Shown here piece after piece: positions 6,278-12,959 of a stretch of 14,084 bases of DNA; within the stretch, counting starts at the first letter, position 1, and every line of letters starts with the position of its first letter. The notes under the pieces were generated by a model. It saw only the letters and a program-made list of their open reading frames with translations. It was not told the origin of the DNA and searched no databases. The position numbers and the translations under genes were made by a program. Source of the DNA: Syntrophomonas sp. UBA5432 (lineage in GTDB: Bacteria; Bacillota; Syntrophomonadia; Syntrophomonadales; Syntrophomonadaceae). The stretch is taken from NCBI GenBank assembly GCA_002424365.1, contig DIRQ01000094.1, forward strand, positions 1-14,084. Direction: 5' to 3'.

Positions 6278-9200
6278 CTATAAATCACTTACATCGAACA
6301 TCAGGCGTTTGAATTCCTGTTCGATTAAGTAAACCTTCCAGCGTTCTTCCCCTGTTTTTATATTGGGCAGATTATTATCACCGTTAACATAGATGCGGTC
6401 AAAATCAAAATCCCTGGTGTTGTAATCCTGTTTGGTAAAGAAATTGTCCAGCTCCTCATTGCTTTTTTCCTTCAAGTTGCGCCAGATGATTAATACCTTT
6501 TCTCCATTGAGAAGCTCACCTCTTACTACTTTAAAACCCCTGATAAATTCGGTTTGCTGTACCTTCAAACCCAGGAGGTAATTGAAGGTTTCCACCATAT
6601 CTACATTAACAGGCTGGCTCTCACCGTTACGATATACATTCAGCTTGTAGTTGAAAGGGTCTTCAAACTGGTCGAGGTTAAGCAAGGAAGGGCTGCCCTG
6701 GCTCTCTATCTCCAACATATAGGAGAGAAGATATTGCTCTCGCATCTTCGCATTATCCGCCAGGGTCACCTTTTGCAACTCATTACGGTGCAAATCCAGG
6801 TTGTTAAGGGTATCTTCATATGATTCCAGCCGCATATATTTAAACATATGGCTGGAACCTTCCCGGGAGACCGGTTTCCCATCCCGCCAGTCTTTTGAAT
6901 ATATGATTTTTTGAATACGGGGTTTTAAAACAGTGTCAAAGTATTCGCCCATTTCCACCAGAATGTACTTGCGATTGCCGTTATCCTCGCGGTTGAGGTT
7001 AATAACGGCATGGCCAGTAGTACCGGAACCGGCGAAGTAGTCGAGGACTATTCCAATCCCTGTTTTAAGGCCTGTAATGGATAATATGTCCTGTACGGCG
7101 AAGATGGATTTTGGATATGAAAAAGGATTACCAGGTAGTAAATCCTTAAGTAGCTTAGTACCATGTTCGGTAGCAGAATATTTGGGATCGAGCCAAAATG
7201 TCGAAGGAGTAACGCCATCTACATTTGGTCTATATTTGTAATATACCTGTATTCTTTCTCCTTGTTTCTTAGCAAAGAATTGAGAGTAGTCTTTTTTTAC
7301 ATTTTCCCAACTCCACCGCCAATTTTTTTCAACACCGTTATCAGTTATAGGATATACTATTACCTCACCCTTAAGCGGTTGTTCAAAGACTTCCCACATC
7401 TCTGTGCTCTCAACCCATTCCATATGAGGTATTCTAATGGATAACGTTTCATTATCAACGTATATCGGATACCATTGTCGTTTCCCATCTTCCCTATTTG
7501 AATTAGAACCTTCGCGTCTAAAATTACGTTGTTCATAGAAACCGTATTCATCTTTTTTATCGTATCTACTTGCTTGTTCTTCTGTTCTGCCTATTTTAAG
7601 AACTTTTGAATCGATGCTATTCTTTACAATTATTGCATACTCATGTGCTAGAGCTAGGCCATCAGTTGTTGGTCTTCCTGAAGGGTTGCTTCTTATTGCT
7701 ATAATTCCAGCAATATTCCCGCGGCTATATATATACTCAGTTACGAAATACAACTCTTTAAGCTCAAACTCATCTATAGTTACTGTATTTATGCCTGTAC
7801 GTTGTAAAAATTCCCTTCCTAATAACAGTCTGTCACTCATTAAAGCCAGCCATGACGAGTGCTTATAATTGTTTTTATAAGGTATTGTTGAAGCATCAGT
7901 ATTATACGGTGGATCAATATAAACACATTTAACCTGCTCCCGGTACCTCTCCTGCAATAGATTCAGTGCCTGGTAGTTCTCACTGTGGATTAATAGCCCG
8001 TCCATTTGCTCATCGATGTTTTCGATGGAAGCCAGAAGTTTGTTCTTGAATTCCTCGCTAAAAAAGGCGGTATCCAGCAGCAGATAAGCATTACTTTTCA
8101 AGAATTCCGGGGTAAGCGGTTCGCTGTAGCCGGGGTTCGCCAGGGAGGGTTGGATTTCCTCGATGGCAAAAAGCCGTTTCCATTCCTCTATCTGCGCCTG
8201 ATTGGCAATGATTTCGCTATAAAGAGAGTCCGGTACCCGGTCCAGGGTTATACAGTAATTAGTTTCCACCACAAATTTTTTCTTCAGCCACAGGCTCTTT
8301 TGGAAATCTTCCAGTTGAGCTAAGAAGGCGATAATCTTTAAGGCTATCTTTTTAATTACCTTTACTTTGGAGATTGATTGTTGGAAAAAGAGGGGATCAC
8401 GTTTATCTATATCATCAATGAAAAAGACTTCATTTTTCAGATAAAAGTCCAGTTCACGGCTTAAAAAGCCGCCTAAATCCTTATGAATAAAGTAATCAAA
8501 GGTATTTCGAGCGGTATATTCTTTTAAATGTTTCTCCAGCAGGGTGCGGTCGCGATTTGCTTCCGTGGGGGCAGGAGTAAAGAGTTCCATATAATTGCTC
8601 AGCGGTTTTTTACCGGCAGCAGCCTCGATGAATTCGGCAGCGGCCTCATTCAGCTTATCCTGTTTTTGGGGATCCACCCGGTATTCAAACTGGACAATTA
8701 ACTCATCATTCTCTACCAAAAATGGCTCCGCTTCATATAGTACAAAACGCCTTTCTTTGCCGCTGGCCTCTTTATTATTATCCTGTTCGGTACCGGCAGC
8801 AATTATTTTAAAATGCACCCGTTTGGAATCACTTATTTTGAAAGTATAATCCTTAAAATACTCGCTGGTCTTTATGTAATACTGGTCGGCATTGGCCCAG
8901 TGCAGCTTTACTTCCTCACCTTTATAAGGAATAGCATATACGCCTTCTTTGTAACGGGGACGGGAGAGAAAATCACCATCATCATAATAACGGCTGAAAA
9001 AGAATACCAGGTGGGAATAGACTTCCTGCTCCAGAGCCTCCATATCTATAGAATTATTGAGTTCATTCATTAACTGCTGGTATTTGGGGGAGTCTTCCGG
9101 CTTTACCCCGGCATCCTCCAGGTTCTGCTTTAGTGTGGAGAGCTTTTCTTCAATTTTTAGGCGATCCAGTGAACTGTATTCCTGAAAGGCTTCCTTTACC

Positions 9201-9346
9201 TGGGGCAACAGGTCATGATCCAGGAATTGTTCCACCTCGGCCCGCTTCTGGTTCATAATACGGTATATGCCAAAATCAAGGTCGGCCTGGTCCATTTGAA
9301 ACATTTCCCGCAATATTTTTTTAAGCTTCTGGTAATTGTCTTTCAC
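6278..9346 (-). CDS. mod: Type III Mod-like adenine-N6 DNA methyltransferase, long form
   Basis: This 1022-residue protein should methylate adenine in a specific sequence to protect host DNA and give the system its specificity. Motif IV is DPPY (478-481) followed by NTDAS and the HSSWLALMSDRLLL block; GINTVTIDEFEL (518-529) matches the conserved I-S-I-D-D-x-E segment of Mod proteins. Motif I is FAGSG (771-775) in DYFAGSGTTGHAV. DPPY before FxGxG makes it a beta-class enzyme like type III Mod. The target-recognition part lies between them, about 545-720. Classical Mod proteins are about 600-650 residues; the extra length is a roughly 450-residue N-terminal region beginning with KILREMFQMDQADLDFGIYR, seen in a family of long methyltransferases next to helicases. 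The start is GTG at 9346 behind GGAGG with 8-base spacing. It lies 27 bases after the SNF2 gene and 12 before res. The recognition segment is clearly AT-richer than the rest. Confidence 0.93.
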   Translation of the reverse strand: MKDNYQKLKKILREMFQMDQADLDFGIYRIMNQKRAEVEQFLDHDLLPQVKEAFQEYSSLDRLKIEEKLSTLKQNLEDAGVKPEDSPKYQQLMNELNNSIDMEALEQEVYSHLVFFFSRYYDDGDFLSRPRYKEGVYAIPYKGEEVKLHWANADQYYIKTSEYFKDYTFKISDSKRVHFKIIAAGTEQDNNKEASGKERRFVLYEAEPFLVENDELIVQFEYRVDPQKQDKLNEAAAEFIEAAAGKKPLSNYMELFTPAPTEANRDRTLLEKHLKEYTARNTFDYFIHKDLGGFLSRELDFYLKNEVFFIDDIDKRDPLFFQQSISKVKVIKKIALKIIAFLAQLEDFQKSLWLKKKFVVETNYCITLDRVPDSLYSEIIANQAQIEEWKRLFAIEEIQPSLANPGYSEPLTPEFLKSNAYLLLDTAFFSEEFKNKLLASIENIDEQMDGLLIHSENYQALNLLQERYREQVKCVYIDPPYNTDASTIPYKNNYKHSSWLALMSDRLLLGREFLQRTGINTVTIDEFELKELYFVTEYIYSRGNIAGIIAIRSNPSGRPTTDGLALAHEYAIIVKNSIDSKVLKIGRTEEQASRYDKKDEYGFYEQRNFRREGSNSNREDGKRQWYPIYVDNETLSIRIPHMEWVESTEMWEVFEQPLKGEVIVYPITDNGVEKNWRWSWENVKKDYSQFFAKKQGERIQVYYKYRPNVDGVTPSTFWLDPKYSATEHGTKLLKDLLPGNPFSYPKSIFAVQDILSITGLKTGIGIVLDYFAGSGTTGHAVINLNREDNGNRKYILVEMGEYFDTVLKPRIQKIIYSKDWRDGKPVSREGSSHMFKYMRLESYEDTLNNLDLHRNELQKVTLADNAKMREQYLLSYMLEIESQGSPSLLNLDQFEDPFNYKLNVYRNGESQPVNVDMVETFNYLLGLKVQQTEFIRGFKVVRGELLNGEKVLIIWRNLKEKSNEELDNFFTKQDYNTRDFDFDRIYVNGDNNLPNIKTGEERWKVYLIEQEFKRLMFDVSDL

Positions 9347-9373
9347 TTATGTATCCTCCCCTAACCAAAATAT

Positions 9374-12244
9374 TCAGACAACATGAAATCTAATGGTAAA
9401 TAGGATTTCATGTGTGGTTCTTTTCACCATCTTGGCTTCCAACTCGGCAATTAATTGGTCGCGTTTTTCCATGATTTCGTCTTCCACATCAAATATCTGC
9501 TGCCGTTGTTTTCGTAAAGCCCGGTTAAGTTCCTGCAGCTTTTTTTCGCACCCAAGCTGCTCTTCCAGACTGACAGCATTGCGGGCTTCCCGCTTCACCA
9601 CTTTTATTTTAGCCCGGGTATCTTTTAATTCTTGTTCCGCACTTAAAACCATATCATCAGCCCATTTGTCGAGGCGGTTTCTTTCCTGCTGAAAATAGCA
9701 ATTGCTCTTTTCCATGGAGCGGTTTAAACTTCCCTGGGCATGTATTTGGGCTTCATTTTGTAATCTTTGCCGGTGCTCCTTATCAATATCCAGTAAATTC
9801 TTAACTCGACCCCTGCACTGAAAGAGTTTTTCACAGCGTTCCTGATCCAGTACCTGCCCATAATCAGTATAGGCATTAAAAAGAAGGTGATCTTCATTTT
9901 CCAGAGATTCAATACTTAATTTGGACAAAACCAAATACCCGCTTCGTCCTTTCAGGTCTTCTATGGCTGAAATCCTGGCGGGATGGGATGAGATATCAAA
10001 TACTATTTCAGCCGGAGGAGTGTTTTGATTAAATCCCTGGTCGATAACATATTCCCCCAGGGGGTGAGATAAACGGTAAAGATGGAAGTTATTATCGGGC
10101 TTAGTGCCTTTACTAATCATTACGTATTTACCCGTCTTTATACCTTTTGCCGGGGCTTCCAACAGATTAAAACTTAATTCCTCATCGTAAAAATCTGCTT
10201 TTCCCTCCAGAATAAACCGGGTTAAGCCCCAAAACTGTTTACCTAACCTGTCCAAATAATAATGGGTTTTATCAAACTGTATCTTTAGACGCTGGTGAAC
10301 GTCTTCATCAAAGTTCTCTAACAAAGTTCTGCGGGTGTCTTCCATGCGGGAATTTATTATTGCTTCCATTTCTGACTGTAAAGTCGCAAAAGCCATATCA
10401 ATTTCCTCGGGGATACGGCATTGCTGGTAAATCTGCAGGATTTTTCTCTCAAAATCAATGCCGGATTCGATAGTTCCCAGAACCTCATCAGACGCACCAA
10501 ATACGCCGCTGAATAGGTTGAATTTCTCCTGTAGGAGCTGATATACCCGCATATCGGCCTGGTTTCTGTTGTTCAGGAAATTTATTACCACCACATCATG
10601 TTCTTGTCCATAACGATGGCAACGTCCAATCCGTTGCTCTATTCGCTGCGGATTCCAGGGAAGGTCATAATTTATCACCAGAGAGCAGAATTGCAAGTTT
10701 ATTCCTTCGGCGGCTGATTCCGTAGCTATCATAATGTCAGCATGATCCCTAAAATGCTCTATCAGCGCAACTCTTTTATCAGCAGTTATTGAGCCGCTGA
10801 TGCGGTCACTTTCTTTATTCTCTTCCAGCCACTGTTTATATATATCCCTGGATAAGGGGGCGGTATTGGAGCCATTAAATAATACCAGGCGGCCTTTATA
10901 CCCACGGGCCTCTAAAAAATTAAACAAATAATCCTGAGTACGTCTGGATTCTGTGAATATTAGGGCTTTGCGGTTGGCACCCATTTTCTCCAATTCCTGA
11001 AAACCAACTTCCAGAGCGGTTAGCAAAGATTCAGTTTTGCTGTCGGTACCGATATTCTGAGCTTGCTTTATGTATCCTTCTAATTCGGCTATTTCTGCTT
11101 CCAGTTTTCGTTTATCCAGGGCATTGGTTGTTGTATCTGCTGAATTCTCTGCGTCCATATCTTCCAGTTCATCTAGTTCTTCATCCAACAAATCTTCCAG
11201 TTCTTCCTGCTCGATGATGTCTAGGGCAATATCATCATCTACATTAAGATCATCTATCATTTTTTCCAGTCGGTCTTTCATGGTTATTAAAGTACCGGCC
11301 ACTGCGGTTGAGGAAGAGGCCAGCAGTTTCCATAAAACTAAAGTGGTCAGGGTACGCTGCCGACGGGGAATGGCACAATTATCTTCGCGCTGCAGAAATT
11401 TGGTTATGGCTTCATAAAGCTTTTGTTCGTCATCGCTGGGACTGAAAGGTCTGGTAATAGCCTTGCGTTCGGTATAGCGAATGTATTCAATTACCTGGCT
11501 GCGCAAGGTTCTCTGACAAAAGTATTTTAAACGCTCCCGCAGCTCATCAAAGTCACTATCATTTATAAACTGACTGCGGAATGCTTTTATGTCGCCAAAT
11601 AAATGTTCATCAATGATGGTTGATAATCCGTATAGCTCCAGCAGTGAATTCTGTAATGGGGTAGCAGTGAGCAAAACCTTCTTGCAATCTTCAACGGCCC
11701 ATTTTATAGCCTGTCCCATGCGATTGCTGGGGCGATAGGCATTGCGTAGTTTATGGGCTTCATCTATTACTACCATATCCCAGGGGACACTTTTTATATC
11801 GTTTTTCATGCGGCTTGCAAAATTCATAGATGTGATGATAATACTTGCCTGCCGAAACGGATTATTTTTTCCTTCTTTAATATACTGCTTATAATTTTTA
11901 CTTTCCAGGATAATTGTGGGGAGATTGAATTTTTCACTTAATTCCAGGCTCCATTGTTTGCGGATTGAGGCAGGACATATTACTAGCAGACGTCGTTTGC
12001 GTTCAGCCCATAACTGGCATAATACTAATCCGGCTTCAATAGTTTTACCGAGTCCCACTTCATCAGCCAGAATTACCCCTTTGGATAAGGGAGACTGGAA
12101 TACAAAAAGAGCCGCATCAACTTGATGTGGAGTCAAGTCAACACTGGCATCAAATAGTGACATGGATAATTTGTCTATATCCCCACCAGCCGCCCGCCGC
12201 CGTAATTCGTGGGAATAATAGCAAGCATGATAAGGTGTACTCAT
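9374..12244 (-). CDS. SNF2/RapA-family DNA translocase (helicase-related ATPase)
   Basis: This 956-residue protein is an SF2 ATPase expected to move along double-stranded DNA rather than unwind it. Motifs: LTPHQ (37-41, Q-motif region), LADEVGLGKT (59-68, Walker A), DEAH (161-164), LLTATPLQN (191-199), ATESAAEGINLQF (507-519, motif V) and QRIGRCHRYGQ (537-547, motif VI). The RapA-like LPWNPQRIEQRIGR signature is intact. A very acidic insert occupies about 331-367 between the two lobes. Residues about 820-930 are charged and look like a long coiled coil (for example KVVKREARN, LNRALRKQRQ), which may bind partners. There is no nuclease motif. It is the first gene of the SNF2-mod-res operon. ATG at 12244 is the usual start, but GGAGG (12264..12260) is 15 bases away; an in-frame CTG at 12253..12251 is 6 bases from it and would add three residues. 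Class 1 DISARM DrmD is a relative, but its partner genes are not here. Confidence 0.93.
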   Translation of the reverse strand: MSTPYHACYYSHELRRRAAGGDIDKLSMSLFDASVDLTPHQVDAALFVFQSPLSKGVILADEVGLGKTIEAGLVLCQLWAERKRRLLVICPASIRKQWSLELSEKFNLPTIILESKNYKQYIKEGKNNPFRQASIIITSMNFASRMKNDIKSVPWDMVVIDEAHKLRNAYRPSNRMGQAIKWAVEDCKKVLLTATPLQNSLLELYGLSTIIDEHLFGDIKAFRSQFINDSDFDELRERLKYFCQRTLRSQVIEYIRYTERKAITRPFSPSDDEQKLYEAITKFLQREDNCAIPRRQRTLTTLVLWKLLASSSTAVAGTLITMKDRLEKMIDDLNVDDDIALDIIEQEELEDLLDEELDELEDMDAENSADTTTNALDKRKLEAEIAELEGYIKQAQNIGTDSKTESLLTALEVGFQELEKMGANRKALIFTESRRTQDYLFNFLEARGYKGRLVLFNGSNTAPLSRDIYKQWLEENKESDRISGSITADKRVALIEHFRDHADIMIATESAAEGINLQFCSLVINYDLPWNPQRIEQRIGRCHRYGQEHDVVVINFLNNRNQADMRVYQLLQEKFNLFSGVFGASDEVLGTIESGIDFERKILQIYQQCRIPEEIDMAFATLQSEMEAIINSRMEDTRRTLLENFDEDVHQRLKIQFDKTHYYLDRLGKQFWGLTRFILEGKADFYDEELSFNLLEAPAKGIKTGKYVMISKGTKPDNNFHLYRLSHPLGEYVIDQGFNQNTPPAEIVFDISSHPARISAIEDLKGRSGYLVLSKLSIESLENEDHLLFNAYTDYGQVLDQERCEKLFQCRGRVKNLLDIDKEHRQRLQNEAQIHAQGSLNRSMEKSNCYFQQERNRLDKWADDMVLSAEQELKDTRAKIKVVKREARNAVSLEEQLGCEKKLQELNRALRKQRQQIFDVEDEIMEKRDQLIAELEAKMVKRTTHEILFTIRFHVV

Positions 12245-12259
12245 ATACTTCAGGTGATG

Positions 12260-12264
12260 CCTCC
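12260..12264 (-). promoter_or_regulatory. Ribosome binding site with unusual spacing before the SNF2 gene
   Basis: A perfect GGAGG lies 15 bases before the ATG at 12244 but 6 bases before an in-frame CTG (12253..12251, reading CTG AAG TAT ATG). The start is therefore ambiguous: the ATG with long spacing, or a rare CTG start. Confidence 0.5.
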
Positions 12265-12434
12265 GTAATGATCATATCGATGTTTTTTCACCATTGCCCT
12301 GCCCTGTCTAAAAATATTGTATCAGTTGGATATTTGATACCGCAGAATTTTTCAGACCCAAGAGCGGTTCCCACATCATTCTATAAGTTACTTCTCCCAA
12401 TAATACTAATTCCCTTTTTATTATTAATAGCGAG

Positions 12435-12455
12435 AACTTCCCCATTATTAGCCTA
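12435..12455. repeat. Direct repeat copy 1 flanking the small HTH gene
   Basis: AACTTCC-CC-ATTATTAGCCTA here matches AACTTCC-A-ATTATTAGCCTA at 12889-12908. Nineteen bases are shared around one short insertion. The two copies flank the small gene at 12508-12855. This copy lies about 190 bases before the SNF2 start and carries only the left half of the palindrome present in the other copy. The rest of the 263-base gap 12245-12507 shows only a possible TACAAT -10 at 12321..12316 without a good -35. Confidence 0.55.
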
Positions 12456-12507
12456 CCAGGCAGAACCAAATATGGATAATGGGCAATTTATTTTTGACTT
12501 TTGCATT

Positions 12508-12855
12508 TCAGTTATAAATTGAATTAATAAATTTTTTAGCATTAGTAAATATACTTCTAACCAAATTCTGCAGTTCTTTATCTGGTATATCGCGAGTTCT
12601 AATGATGTCAGATATATCATTAGAAGAAATTTTACGTCCACCAGTTGGACTGGGTATTCGCACACCTTCATCTGATAATATTTTTGCGACTTCGGATACA
12701 GATGTATATTTTAAATACAATTTATATATTTTTGTGTATTCATCATCGCAGCTTTGAATATCTGAACGTTGTATAATTGATTTGATCCTTTCCCACTTTT
12801 CGATTTGCTTCTCTGCCATTTCTACTGTCCAACAAATCTTTTTTGCCATAATCAA
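12508..12855 (-). CDS. Small helix-turn-helix-like protein, possible regulator
   Basis: This is a 115-residue basic protein. Residues about 50-90 (TSVSEVAKILSDEGVRIP, then a glycine turn and KISSNDISDII) resemble the DNA-binding helices of the domain found after the catalytic part of serine recombinases, where a helix-turn-helix is followed by G-I-P and a second helix. No catalytic recombinase domain is present, so a DNA-binding role fits better than recombination. The start is best placed at TTG 12855: GGAG (12865..12862) lies 6 bases before it but 12 before the ATG at 12849. It follows the SIR2-like gene after about 100 bases and precedes the SNF2 operon by 263. A palindrome 34-63 bases before its start, with a half copy beyond its 3' end, could be its binding site. 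The regulatory role is inferred from position and is not shown. Confidence 0.65.
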   Translation of the reverse strand: MIMAKKICWTVEMAEKQIEKWERIKSIIQRSDIQSCDDEYTKIYKLYLKYTSVSEVAKILSDEGVRIPSPTGGRKISSNDISDIIRTRDIPDKELQNLVRSIFTNAKKFINSIYN

Positions 12856-12888
12856 TCATTTCTCCAATTTATAAAGTTGAATAATCCA

Positions 12889-12918
12889 AACTTCCAATTA
12901 TTAGCCTAATATGAAGTT
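12889..12918. promoter_or_regulatory. Interrupted 30-bp palindrome, candidate operator (contains direct repeat copy 2)
   Basis: AACTTC (12889-12894) pairs with GAAGTT (12913-12918), and inside them TATTA (12899-12903) pairs with TAATA (12907-12911) around GCC. There is no T-run, so it is not a terminator of the SIR2-like gene. It lies in the region where a promoter for the small HTH gene would be expected. Its left 20 bases recur at 12435-12455. Confidence 0.5.
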
Positions 12919-12959
12919 TAACGCTTCTCTCCAGTATATAGATAAGCTCCTATTTGAGT

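Noticed and set aside
7163..7444. Plus-strand 93-residue frame with hydrophobic stretches
   Set aside because: Opposite the AT-rich recognition region of mod; antisense of AT-rich sequence often looks hydrophobic.
2996..12244. Assignment to DISARM class 1 because of a SNF2 protein plus methyltransferase
   Set aside because: drmA, drmB and drmC are not seen and a type III Res with a nuclease is present instead.
830..12244. Assignment to BREX type 2 / Pgl because a kinase and methyltransferase are present
   Set aside because: There is no PglZ phosphatase, BrxC-like ATPase or PglX-type methyltransferase, and the kinase lies outside the operon.
12127..12522. Plus-strand 131-residue frame with a hydrophobic segment
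   Set aside because: Half of it is antisense to the SNF2 start; no ribosome site and no recognisable domain.
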